12,495 nucleotides of DNA from an uncultured Bacteroidales bacterium (lineage in GTDB: Bacteria > Bacteroidota > Bacteroidia > Bacteroidales > P3): positions 1 to 12,495 of the forward strand of contig ONOZ01000052.1 in NCBI GenBank assembly GCA_900319595.1, read 5' to 3'. A program made the translations under genes and the position numbers. Numbering within the stretch: position 1 is the stretch's first letter; each line of letters opens with the position of its first letter. This document shows positions 1-7,031 of this stretch, one piece after another. The notes under the pieces are model-generated. The model had not been told where the DNA came from. It did no database searches and saw only the letters and a program-made list of their open reading frames with translations.

Positions 1-35
1 AGATATGTAAGTAAATAAATAAAAAGAATATTGCA

Positions 36-260
36 ATGAAAAGATTGGCATTATTAGTAACGGTTTTGATTTGTATGACAACGACATTGATGGCTCAACC
101 TCCAAAACCACCTACGGGAATGGGTACTGGAGATAACACTCAAGACAAAACGTCAATGAATAGAGACGAAGATGTTCCTGTTGGGACTGCGACTTTGTTG
201 ATGTTGGGTTTAGGTGGGGTTGTTTTAGGTTACAAAGTTAAGAGTAGCAGAAAACAATAG
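36..260 (+). CDS. Small exported protein with C-terminal membrane/sorting-like tail
   Basis: This 74-residue protein is not assigned to a characterised family. Residues 1-20 form a clear signal peptide (MKRLALL start, hydrophobic core, Met-Ala before Gln21). A short Pro/Gly/Asp/Asn-rich linker follows (about 21-46). The C-terminus has a Pro-Val-Gly motif (48-50), a Gly/Leu-rich hydrophobic helix (about 51-66) and a basic end (KVKSSRKQ). Motif, helix and basic tail resemble the layout of C-terminal sorting signals such as PEP-CTERM or PID-CTERM, and of many tiny Bacteroidota membrane proteins; that comparison is by architecture only. The mature protein would have only about 25 residues outside the helix. 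There is no Shine-Dalgarno sequence before the ATG, as is common in this phylum. The promoter lies outside the window or in its first bases. Transcription should stop at the hairpin at 301-339. Confidence 0.75.
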   Translation: MKRLALLVTVLICMTTTLMAQPPKPPTGMGTGDNTQDKTSMNRDEDVPVGTATLLMLGLGGVVLGYKVKSSRKQ

Positions 261-300
261 AATGGCGTTGAGTAGTCGAGAATTATTTTAGTTCTAATTA

Positions 301-339
301 AAAAAAGAGTGCAGATTTAGTAGATTTGCACTCTTTTTT
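301..339. terminator. Bidirectional rho-independent terminator
   Basis: A 13-bp perfect inverted repeat pairs 301-313 (six A, then GAGTGCA) with 327-339 (TGCACTC, then six T). Bases 314-317 and 323-326 can extend the stem with wobble pairs. Each strand ends its hairpin in a run of T, so it can stop transcripts of both convergent genes, the small protein at 36-260 and the nitroreductase at 392-1057. Confidence 0.9.
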
Positions 340-391
340 GTGATAAATATGATTGCTACTACACTTATTCAATTTACTAGCATAATATATC

Positions 392-1057
392 TTATATCCA
401 ACAGAAATTCTCTTTACCCGCAACTACTTCAAAATGATATTTCACAATTCCTAAATCTATTTTTGTGTAGGGTCCCCATTTTCTTATTAGTTTGACTTTA
501 TCTCCCTGTAATTCAAAGTAAAATTTCTGTTGATTAAGTGAAGTAGGGGCCAATAAAGCGGATTGAACACCGTTAATAAACCATTCGGGTGGATTTGTTA
601 TGTTTTTAGTTACCTGTTCAAAAGTTTTTATCTTATGACTTTTACCTTGATTAATGCCATAACCTAAAGCAATTACACATACAAGTTTTTCTTCTTTATC
701 TATTTGGATTTCATTTTTTTTCTTGCTAAACGACAATGCTACCCAACAAGTATTAAGCCCCAACTCCTGAGCTTTCAATACTAATCTTTCTCCGTAATAC
801 CCGCTATTGATTTGTAAATCTTTTGTTTTCTTACCTACGACTGCAAAGTAATTCACTGCGTTAGAGAATTTGCCATAGTGTGCTAACATAGTATCAAAAG
901 CATTTTTGTCGTTGAGAATGAGTTGTATATTTAGACCACTTTCTCGATTACATTTTTTTACTTCGTCTTGCAAGATATTTACTTTTTCTATTTCTATAGC
1001 TCTATTAGAATATGCTCTAACGCTATGTCTTTGTTTTATAATTTCAAAAACTTCCAT
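392..1057 (-). CDS. Nitroreductase-family protein (TM1586-like)
   Basis: A predicted FMN-dependent oxidoreductase of the nitroreductase superfamily, 221 residues. The N-terminus has the family phosphate/FMN-binding signature RHSVRAY (residues 10-16). The central block GYYGERLVLKAQELGL (about 86-101) followed by TCWVAL matches the usual 'A..lGL.tcWv' region. The C-terminal half (SALLAPTSLNQQKFYFEL, about 166-183) repeats a nitroreductase-like substructure, as in the 'putative TM nitroreductase' group related to Thermotoga TM1586. The substrate cannot be predicted. A longer reading frame begins at a TTG (1066-1064), but the ATG at 1057-1055 is the better start because it leads directly into the conserved MEVFEIIKQRHSVR. 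A TAnnTTTG box lies at 1086-1079, giving a very short leader. The gene is monocistronic, divergent from the symporter and convergent with the small-protein gene. Confidence 0.85.
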   Translation of the reverse strand: MEVFEIIKQRHSVRAYSNRAIEIEKVNILQDEVKKCNRESGLNIQLILNDKNAFDTMLAHYGKFSNAVNYFAVVGKKTKDLQINSGYYGERLVLKAQELGLNTCWVALSFSKKKNEIQIDKEEKLVCVIALGYGINQGKSHKIKTFEQVTKNITNPPEWFINGVQSALLAPTSLNQQKFYFELQGDKVKLIRKWGPYTKIDLGIVKYHFEVVAGKENFCWI

Positions 1058-1078
1058 ACCAATCAATTCTATTTTTGC

Positions 1079-1086
1079 AAAGATAT
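1079..1086 (-). promoter_or_regulatory. Bacteroidota -7 box for the nitroreductase gene
   Basis: On the minus strand the sequence TATCTTTG (followed by C) matches the TAnnTTTG -7 consensus of the Bacteroidota primary sigma factor. It lies 21 bases before the ATG at 1057. No good -33 TTTG sits at the usual 19-21 base distance, so the promoter may be weak or activator dependent. Confidence 0.5.
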
Positions 1087-1142
1087 AAAAATTATTCTAT
1101 TTACTATCGTATAGTTACAAAAAAATAATATGGATTTGATAT

Positions 1143-1179
1143 TTTGTAGCAAAAATTAGAAAAATATTTTGTAAATTTG
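1143..1179 (+). promoter_or_regulatory. Probable promoter of the symporter gene
   Basis: The -7 box TAAATTTG (1172-1179, followed by C) matches TAnnTTTG exactly. The best upstream TTTG is at 1143-1146, leaving a 25-base spacer that is longer than the usual 19-21. The -7 assignment is stronger than the -33. The start codon at 1212 follows after about 32 bases. Confidence 0.5.
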
Positions 1180-1211
1180 CATTTTATGATAATAGGATTA
1201 TACAAACAATT

Positions 1212-2648
1212 ATGGAACATTTGATATTTACTGCCTTTGTTATATATACGTTATTGTTATTTGCTGTTACTTATATCACTGCACGAAAAGCAGACAGCAA
1301 AGCGTTCTTTCAGGGCAATAAGAAATCACCTTGGTTTGTTGTTGCATATGGAATGATAGGAGCATCACTTAGTGGAGTAACTTTTATGAGCGTTCCTGGT
1401 TGGGTAAATGACAGATTATTCACCTATATGTTGATGGTGGTAGGTTATTTTTTAGGTTATTTGATTATTTCATTTGTTTTGTTACCTACATATTACAAAT
1501 TAAATTTGGTAAGTATATATAAATATTTGGAGACCCGCTATGGGACATATTCTCATAAGACAGGTAGTTTCTTTTTTATGCTTTCGCGTTGTTTAGGTGC
1601 TTCACTAAGAATGTTTATAGTTATAATAGTTTTGTATAATTTCGTTTTCAAACAGTGGGGATTTCCATTTGAACTGACAGTTGTTATGTTTTTAGCATTG
1701 ATACTACTATTCACAATAAGAGGAGGGGTGAAAACTATTGTATGGACAGATACTTTGCAAACTACATTTATGTTAGCAGCATTGGTGATGTGCTTTATTA
1801 TAGTAAGTAGACAATTAGGCTTTTCATTTTCAGGTATGATTAGCCATATAACACACTCTAATTATTTTACTTTTATAGAAACGGATTCTATGAGTAGAAA
1901 TTGTTGGTGGAAACAGTTACTTGGGGGGGCGTTTATCTGTATTGCCATGACTGGATTAGACCAAGAAATGATGCAAAAGAATCTTAGTTGTAAGGACTTA
2001 TGGTCAGCACAAAAGAATATGGTAACATTTTCGCTTATATTGTTCGTTGTCAATTTCTTATTTCTATTATTAGGGAGTGCGTTATATATCTATAAATATC
2101 AGTTTGGAATTGAGGCAACGGGAGACTCGTTGTTTGCAGAGATTGCACTAAAGCATTTACCTCCTATTGCATCTATTGTCTTTGTTGTTGGACTTATTTC
2201 GGCTTTATTCCCAAGTGCAGATGGAGCTTTAACTTCTTTGACAACGGCTTTCTGTATTGATTTTTTGAATTTTCAAGAAACAACTAACAAGACAGAAAAG
2301 CAAAAAACAACTATAAGGCATTTAGTACATTTAGTTTTTGCATTATTATTTATGGCAATCATAATATTTTATTATCATAATCAAAACGAGCATTTGATAG
2401 ACATTTTATATCAGATAGCAAGTATAACGTATGGACCTCTTTTAGGACTATTTTTCTTTGGTTTGACAACAAAAAGGCAAGTTAAAGATAGGTTGGTACC
2501 AATCATCTGCATTTCAGCACCAGTTATCTGTTTTGTTTTAAATAATAATTCAAAAATGTGGTTCAATTATCAATTTGATTTTGAATTGCTATTACTCAAT
2601 GGACTACTAACGTATTTTGGATTATGGTTGATAAGTAAGAAAGCATAG
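1212..2648 (+). CDS. Sodium:solute symporter (SSS family)
   Basis: A 478-residue polytopic inner-membrane protein that should couple Na+ entry to uptake of an organic solute; the solute cannot be told from sequence. Family landmarks are in order: the first helix (about 5-23), then the first-repeat core with GASLSGVTFM (50-59, the unwound helix region lining the substrate and Na+ sites), the SSS signature GGVKTIVWTDTLQ (171-183), GLDQEMMQKNLSCKD (about 248-262), and LISALFPSADGALTSLTTAF (about 328-347), whose Ser/Thr residues correspond to the Na2-site helix of vSGLT-like transporters. Length and helix count fit the family. The start is the first ATG, placed just before the first helix. No RBS is visible. 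A G7 run at 1923-1929 encodes the Gly-Gly of LLGGAF and leaves the frame intact. The gene stands alone, followed at once by the recF promoter. Confidence 0.92.
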   Translation: MEHLIFTAFVIYTLLLFAVTYITARKADSKAFFQGNKKSPWFVVAYGMIGASLSGVTFMSVPGWVNDRLFTYMLMVVGYFLGYLIISFVLLPTYYKLNLVSIYKYLETRYGTYSHKTGSFFFMLSRCLGASLRMFIVIIVLYNFVFKQWGFPFELTVVMFLALILLFTIRGGVKTIVWTDTLQTTFMLAALVMCFIIVSRQLGFSFSGMISHITHSNYFTFIETDSMSRNCWWKQLLGGAFICIAMTGLDQEMMQKNLSCKDLWSAQKNMVTFSLILFVVNFLFLLLGSALYIYKYQFGIEATGDSLFAEIALKHLPPIASIVFVVGLISALFPSADGALTSLTTAFCIDFLNFQETTNKTEKQKTTIRHLVHLVFALLFMAIIIFYYHNQNEHLIDILYQIASITYGPLLGLFFFGLTTKRQVKDRLVPIICISAPVICFVLNNNSKMWFNYQFDFELLLLNGLLTYFGLWLISKKA

Positions 2649-2651
2649 AAT

Positions 2652-2682
2652 TTTGTAATTTTTGAAAAAATTCGTAACTTTG
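2652..2682 (+). promoter_or_regulatory. recF operon promoter
   Basis: TTTG (2652-2655), a 19-base spacer and TAACTTTG (2675-2682, followed by C) match the Bacteroidota -33/-7 consensus in both elements and spacing. It begins 4 bases after the symporter stop codon, and transcription should start near 2687-2689, about 20 bases before the recF ATG. Confidence 0.75.
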
Positions 2683-2708
2683 CAACATCATTCAACGATA
2701 CTAATATT

Positions 2709-3788
2709 ATGTATATAAAGAGTTTGATACTAAATAATTTTAAAAATTTTGATTCTACACAATTCGAGTTTTCAAAAGTTAATTGTATTGTGGGCAATAA
2801 TGGTGTTGGCAAGACGAATATATTGGATGCGATTTATTATCTATCATTTTGCAGAAGTTTTTTAGGTTGTACCGATACTGATATTATACGCTATGGCGAA
2901 GATTTTTTTTCATTGAAAGGTGAATACGAGTTAGATGGCGATATGGAGGACGTTTTTACCGTTAGTTTAAAGAAAGGGGAGAGAAAAATATTAAAACACG
3001 GTAAGCAACCTTATAAAAAATTTTCTGAACATATTGGAAAAATCCCATGTGTAATTGTTTCTCCAAGCGATGCTGTTTATTTGACGGGTAGGAGTGAGCA
3101 AAGACGCAAATTTATGGATATTATTTTGTCGCAAACAGATTCTGTTTATATGGACAACTTAATAAATTACAATAGATGCTTGGAACAACGCAATAGATTA
3201 CTGAAATTTTTTCAACAGATGAATACTTGGGATACTACTCAGATTGAGATTTGGAATGATAAGTTATCTCGCTATGCTGAAATCATAAAAGAAAAACGTA
3301 ATCACTTCTTTCAAGAATTTGTTCACTCTTTTAAAGCGACCTATTCTTATATATCTGAAAATAAAGAAGATATAGATGCTCAATACATTACTTATAATGG
3401 AGATTCGTTATTGGAGTTATTGGAGGCAACCCATGAAAAAGATAAGATTCTTGGCCATACGACAAAAGGGATTCATAGAGATGATATTCTTTTTACGATA
3501 AACGACCATAATGTTTCCTATTCAGCTTCGCAAGGGCAGCAAAAGACTTTTGTATTCGCGTTGAAATTAGCACAATTTGATTATTTGAAAAAACACAAAC
3601 ACACAACGCCTATATTATTATTAGATGATATTTTTGATAAATTTGATTTCAAAAGAGTACAAAAGATTCTCCAATTGGTAATAACAGAAAAGTTTCATCA
3701 AGTATTTATTACAGATACACATCCGGATAGAACGGAGCAGATTATTCCTAATGCTATGAAAGATGAAAGTATAATTATTAGATTATGA
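2709..3788 (+). CDS. recF: DNA replication/repair ATPase RecF
   Basis: RecF is an SMC/ABC-like ATPase. With RecO and RecR it loads RecA at single-strand gaps, especially at ssDNA-dsDNA junctions, in the cytoplasm. The 359-residue protein begins MYIKSLILNNFKNF, typical of RecF. The Walker A motif GNNGVGKTN is at 29-37, the ABC signature SASQGQQK at about 272-279, and Walker B LLLDDIFDKFD at 303-313. GIHRDD (about 254-259) and the ITDTH segment near 334-338 are also family features. Length is normal. It is the first gene of a likely operon: the next gene's ATG overlaps the recF stop as ATGA. A T8 run lies at 2903-2910 without breaking the frame. Confidence 0.97.
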   Translation: MYIKSLILNNFKNFDSTQFEFSKVNCIVGNNGVGKTNILDAIYYLSFCRSFLGCTDTDIIRYGEDFFSLKGEYELDGDMEDVFTVSLKKGERKILKHGKQPYKKFSEHIGKIPCVIVSPSDAVYLTGRSEQRRKFMDIILSQTDSVYMDNLINYNRCLEQRNRLLKFFQQMNTWDTTQIEIWNDKLSRYAEIIKEKRNHFFQEFVHSFKATYSYISENKEDIDAQYITYNGDSLLELLEATHEKDKILGHTTKGIHRDDILFTINDHNVSYSASQGQQKTFVFALKLAQFDYLKKHKHTTPILLLDDIFDKFDFKRVQKILQLVITEKFHQVFITDTHPDRTEQIIPNAMKDESIIIRL

Positions 3789-4123
3789 GTGGTATAAATA
3801 GATATTATTATTTGGAGAAAAAACGGAGAGGACCCTCTATCGCCAAGGAAGCACACATAATGGAGATATTGGATTTGTTTATGAAAAAATATCATATAGA
3901 TTTCAATCCATACGAAGAGAAAGTAATAGAATTATTTAAAGAAAACATTGGCACGATGGTAGCAAAGTTTATTGTTCAAATAGCAATGAAGGGGCAGATA
4001 TTACATGTAAAGGTGTCATTACCAGCGATTAAAGCCGAATTATTGATGGTTAGAGATGCCATGCGAGATAATATTAACAATAAAATAGGTAAGCAAGTCT
4101 TGAAAAGTATAATTATTAAATAG
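3785..4123 (+). CDS. DUF721/DciA-like protein
   Basis: A 112-residue protein that fits the DUF721 family, whose member DciA helps load the replicative helicase DnaB in bacteria lacking DnaC/DnaI. A basic N-terminal stretch of about 22 residues (KKRRGPSIAKEA) precedes the domain. Family-like blocks are an amphipathic helix (IMEILDLFMKKYHID), then EEKVIELFKENIGTMVAKF (about 44-62), KGQILHVKVSLPAIKAELLM (about 69-88) and the ending NNKIGKQVLKSIIIK. The position where the family usually has Trp before the 'xxiVG' turn is occupied by Phe51. The start ATG overlaps the recF stop by 4 bases, implying translational coupling. A recF-DUF721 pair is a recurrent Bacteroidota arrangement. Family placement is from pattern recognition, without an alignment. 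Confidence 0.82.
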   Translation: MSGINRYYYLEKKRRGPSIAKEAHIMEILDLFMKKYHIDFNPYEEKVIELFKENIGTMVAKFIVQIAMKGQILHVKVSLPAIKAELLMVRDAMRDNINNKIGKQVLKSIIIK

Positions 4124-4153
4124 AGGAGAATAAACATTATAAAATACTTGAAT

Positions 4154-4792
4154 ATGAGAAAGTTCATTTGTAGATATAAGAAAATCAAATTTATTAGTAT
4201 CACTGTGTTTTTATCAATTAATTTGTTGTTGTTTAATTTAAATGCACAAAATATAGAAAATATGGAAAATAAATTAGAACAACTTGGCTTTAAGCGTATT
4301 AGTCCTATGGAGATTCAAGGTAATACGTTTAATATGTTTGCTAATGATTGGGCATTGGTTACAGCTGGCAATTTGCAATCATACAATACGATGACAATAG
4401 GTTGGGGAGATTTTGGAGTGTTATGGGGACGTCCTATAGTTACAGTATATGTGTCATCTTCTCGTTATACTAAGCAATTTATGGACGAAAATGTATATTT
4501 TACGGTGGAGTTCTTCGATGAGAGTTATCGCAATGCTTTATCTTATCTAGGCTCGCATTCAGGTAGAGATGAAGACAAAGTTAAAAATGCAGGTTTGACG
4601 CCAATTGCAACAGATAATGGCAATGCAACTTTTAAAGAGAGTAGGATTATCGTAGAAGCAAAAAAGATCTACTCGCATGAATTTGATTCACATGGTCTTA
4701 CTGATGAAGTGAAACAATGGTACGCTAAGAGAAGAATAGGTTTGCATACGATGTATATTGGAGAAATTATTAACATTTGGATAAAGGAATAA
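4154..4792 (+). CDS. Flavin-reductase-like (FMN-binding split barrel) protein with signal peptide
   Basis: Residues about 55-212 match the flavin reductase family of FMN-binding split-barrel proteins seen in Bacteroidota. Markers are DWALVTAG (65-72), NTMTIGWG (78-85), GVLWGRP (88-94), VTVYVSSSRYT (96-106), HSGRDEDKVKNAGL (about 135-148) and the C-terminal MYIGEI. Such proteins usually bind FMN and reduce flavins or act on unknown substrates in the cytosol. Here residues 1-31 form a signal peptide: a basic start (MRKFICRYKKIK), a hydrophobic core, then NAQ as cleavage site, so export to the periplasm is predicted. The ATG at 4154 is preferred over an in-frame TTG at 4148. A later ATG at 4262 would give a cytosolic form of about 176 residues. 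A GAGGAG at 4123-4128 is too far from either upstream start to decide it. The gene lies 30 bases after the DciA-like gene and is probably co-transcribed with recF. Confidence 0.82.
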   Translation: MRKFICRYKKIKFISITVFLSINLLLFNLNAQNIENMENKLEQLGFKRISPMEIQGNTFNMFANDWALVTAGNLQSYNTMTIGWGDFGVLWGRPIVTVYVSSSRYTKQFMDENVYFTVEFFDESYRNALSYLGSHSGRDEDKVKNAGLTPIATDNGNATFKESRIIVEAKKIYSHEFDSHGLTDEVKQWYAKRRIGLHTMYIGEIINIWIKE

Positions 4793-4828
4793 TTTTCTTG
4801 TGCTGTTACTCGTTTATAAAGACATATA

Positions 4829-4869
4829 AGATAAAGGATGATTGTTATTATTACAACCATCCTTTGTTT
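4829..4869. terminator. Bidirectional terminator between the recF unit and groL
   Basis: AAAGGATG (4833-4840) pairs with CATCCTTT (4858-4865). After one A/C mismatch, TTGT (4842-4845) pairs with ACAA (4853-4856), leaving a 7-base loop; the outer bases 4829-4832 add weaker pairs. On each strand the descending arm ends in T-rich sequence. It lies between convergent genes ending at 4792 and 4904. Confidence 0.8.
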
Positions 4870-4903
4870 ATATAAAATAATTTGTTAAACGAGTTAATTT
4901 CTA

Positions 4904-6535
4904 TTAGTACATTCCGCCCATACCACCAGCAGGCATTGCAGGAGCAGCAGGAGCAGGTTCTTTGATTTCACTCAAAACACATTCTGTTGTCAATATCATT
5001 GATGCGATACTTGCTGCATTTTCAAGGGCAATACGTGCTACTTTTGCAGGGTCGATAACACCTGTTTTGTGTAGGTCTTCGTATTTTTCTGTTCTTGCAT
5101 TGTATCCCTCATCTGCTTTCATCTCCATAACCTTATTAACAACGACGCTACCTTCTAAACCAGCGTTCTCAACAATTTGACGCAAAGGCTCTTCTAATGC
5201 TCTTCTTATGATTTGGATACCAGTATTTTCGTCTTCATTTTCTCCTTTTAGATTTTTCAAAGCAGCAATTGCACGGATATATCCAACACCACCACCAGGG
5301 ATTATTCCTTCCTCTAAGGCAGCACGTGTAGCATGTAAAGCGTCATCAAAGCGGTCTTTCTTTTCTTTCATCTCTACTTCACTAGCAGCACCAACATAAA
5401 TAACTGCTACGCCACCTGCCAATTTAGCAAGTCTTTCTTGTAGTTTCTCACGGTCATAATCTGAAGTAGTTTTTTCAATTTGTACCTTGATTTGAGCGAC
5501 TCTTGCCTTGATTTGTTCTTTGTTGCCACTGCCTGATACAATTGTTGTGTTGTCTTTATCAACAGTTATCTTCGCAGAACTACCTAACATATCTAATGTA
5601 GCATCTTCCAATTTATATCCTTTTTCTTCTGATATAACAGTACCACCGGTTAGGATAGCAATATCTTCTAACATTTCTTTTCTTCTATCGCCAAAGCCAG
5701 GAGCCTTAACTGCTACAATCTTCAAAGAACCGCGTAATCTATTTACTACCAATGTTGCAAGAGCTTCACCATCTATATCTTCGGCAATAATCAACAATGG
5801 TCTGCCTGTTTGAACTACCTTTTCCAATACTGGCAAGAATTCTTTCATATTAGAAATTTTCTTATCATATATTAGTATGAATGGATTGTCATAAACAGTT
5901 TCCATTTTCTCTGTATCAGTTACAAAATAAGGACTTAAATATCCTCTATCAAACTGCATACCTTCTACAACCTTTACTGTAGTATCTAAACCTTTTGCTT
6001 CTTCTATGGTAATAACACCTTCTTTCTTTACTTTTTCCATGGCCTCTGCAATCATTTTACCTATTGCAGAATCGTTATTTGCAGAGATTGTTGCAACCTG
6101 CTCTATTTTTTCTTGTGCATTACCTATCTTTCTTGCACGTTTTTTAATATCTGCTACAACCACTTCAACAGCCTTATCTATACCGCGTTTCAAATCCATT
6201 GGGTTTGCTCCAGCTGCTACATTCTTTAATCCTGTATTTACAATAACTTGTGCTAATACTGTAGCAGTTGTTGTTCCGTCTCCTGCTTGGTCGCCTGTCT
6301 TTGAAGCAACTTCTTTAACCAATTGAGCACCCATGTTTTGTATGTTATCCTCAAGGTCAATTTCTTTGGCAACGCTTACACCATCTTTTGTTATGTGAGG
6401 AGCACCAAATTTTTTGTCTATAATAACATTTCTACCTTTAGGTCCTAATGTAACCTTTACTGCATCTGCCAAAGCATTTACACCTTGTCTTAATTGTTCT
6501 CTTGCTTCTGTATTGAATTTTATTTCTTTTGCCAT
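4904..6535 (-). CDS. groL: Chaperonin GroEL (Hsp60)
   Basis: GroEL forms the double-ring ATP-driven folding chamber in the cytosol and works with the GroES lid encoded just upstream. The 543-residue protein shows the standard features: the MAKEIKFNTEAREQL start, the nucleotide-binding GPKGRNV (31-37), GDGTTTATVLAQ (85-96) with the catalytic Asp at 86, the apical-domain stretch DRGYLSPYFVTD, and GGGVGY in the equatorial domain. It ends in a Gly-Gly-Met tail (GGMGGMY) that closes with Tyr. Length is normal for the family. The gene follows groS after 43 bases and has a strong Shine-Dalgarno sequence of its own. No internal irregularity is seen. Confidence 0.99.
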   Translation of the reverse strand: MAKEIKFNTEAREQLRQGVNALADAVKVTLGPKGRNVIIDKKFGAPHITKDGVSVAKEIDLEDNIQNMGAQLVKEVASKTGDQAGDGTTTATVLAQVIVNTGLKNVAAGANPMDLKRGIDKAVEVVVADIKKRARKIGNAQEKIEQVATISANNDSAIGKMIAEAMEKVKKEGVITIEEAKGLDTTVKVVEGMQFDRGYLSPYFVTDTEKMETVYDNPFILIYDKKISNMKEFLPVLEKVVQTGRPLLIIAEDIDGEALATLVVNRLRGSLKIVAVKAPGFGDRRKEMLEDIAILTGGTVISEEKGYKLEDATLDMLGSSAKITVDKDNTTIVSGSGNKEQIKARVAQIKVQIEKTTSDYDREKLQERLAKLAGGVAVIYVGAASEVEMKEKKDRFDDALHATRAALEEGIIPGGGVGYIRAIAALKNLKGENEDENTGIQIIRRALEEPLRQIVENAGLEGSVVVNKVMEMKADEGYNARTEKYEDLHKTGVIDPAKVARIALENAASIASMILTTECVLSEIKEPAPAAPAMPAGGMGGMY

Positions 6536-6545
6536 TTTATTTTCT

Positions 6546-6550
6546 CTCCT
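6546..6550 (-). promoter_or_regulatory. Strong Shine-Dalgarno of groL
   Basis: AGGAG on the minus strand, 10 bases before the groL ATG. Most genes in this window have no such site, so this stands out and fits the high translation expected for GroEL. Confidence 0.75.
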
Positions 6551-6578
6551 ATGTTAAATGATTTTTAACTTTGTTTGA

Positions 6579-6857
6579 TTAGATAATAGCGTAAATATCG
6601 CTTTCTCTCATAATCAAATATTTTTCTCCTTCGTAAGTAATTTCAGTGCCGGAATACTTGCCATAAAGTACCTTATCACCTTTTTTTACTGTCAAAGGCT
6701 CGTCTTTTTTACCTTGTCCAACAGCGATAACTTCGCCTTCCATTGGTTTTTCTTTCGCAGTATCTGGAATAATGATACCACTTGATGTCTTTTCTTCTGC
6801 CTCTGCTGGTCTAACAAGAACTCTATCTGCAAGAGGTTTAATATTCAATTTTGCCAT
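6579..6857 (-). CDS. groS: Co-chaperonin GroES (Hsp10)
   Basis: GroES is the seven-subunit lid of the GroEL chamber. The 92-residue protein has the family start NIKPLADRVLVRP (about 5-17), the mobile loop EEKTSSGIIIPDTAKEKP (about 21-38) with the hydrophobic GIII that docks on GroEL, the acidic GEVIAVGQG turn, GDKVLYGKYSGTEI, and the ending YLIMRESDIYAII. Size is normal. It is the first gene of the groS-groL operon and is divergent from lgt. Confidence 0.98.
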   Translation of the reverse strand: MAKLNIKPLADRVLVRPAEAEEKTSSGIIIPDTAKEKPMEGEVIAVGQGKKDEPLTVKKGDKVLYGKYSGTEITYEGEKYLIMRESDIYAII

Positions 6858-6939
6858 TTTGTTTATTTATTTTATTTGTTAATAATAATGAATTAAATTC
6901 TTTTTCCAAGATATACCACGCTTAGAACGAAAAGTGTGC

Positions 6940-6947
6940 CAAAAATA
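6940..6947 (-). promoter_or_regulatory. Candidate -7 box of the groSL operon
   Basis: On the minus strand TATTTTTG fits TAnnTTTG exactly, though it is followed by G rather than the C seen at the other promoters here. No TTTG lies at the proper distance upstream; an inverted repeat occupies that spot instead. It would give a leader of about 75-80 bases before groS. A second, imperfect box (TATCTTGG, 6913-6906) lies nearer the gene. Which one is used cannot be decided from sequence. Confidence 0.35.
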
Positions 6948-6953
6948 TTGTAC

Positions 6954-6966
6954 TGACAAAATGTCA
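6954..6966. repeat. Inverted repeat between groS and lgt
   Basis: TGACA (6954-6958) and TGTCA (6962-6966) flank AAA. On the groS side it lies just upstream of the candidate -7 box, in the spacer/-33 position. On the lgt side it lies 14 bases upstream of the -33 TTTG. It could be an operator, but arms of 5 bases can arise by chance. It does not match the CIRCE element. Confidence 0.3.
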
Positions 6967-6979
6967 TACATAAATATTT

Positions 6980-7011
6980 TTTGCATATTATATAAAAACG
7001 TTGTAATTTTG
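6980..7011 (+). promoter_or_regulatory. lgt promoter
   Basis: TTTG (6980-6983), a 20-base spacer and TAATTTTG (7004-7011, followed by C) match the Bacteroidota promoter consensus. Transcription should start near 7016-7018, about 15 bases before the lgt ATG. Confidence 0.72.
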
Positions 7012-7031
7012 CAAAAATTTAATATGGATAT

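Noticed and set aside
5508..6326. Plus-strand open frames of 101 and 106 codons opposite groL
   Set aside because: Typical antisense shadows of a highly biased conserved gene; the products are low-complexity Ser/Ile-rich translations.
6927..6941. TGGCAC on the minus strand upstream of groS, like the -24 part of a sigma-54 promoter
   Set aside because: The matching -12 TTGC is absent at the required distance (TCGT is found instead).
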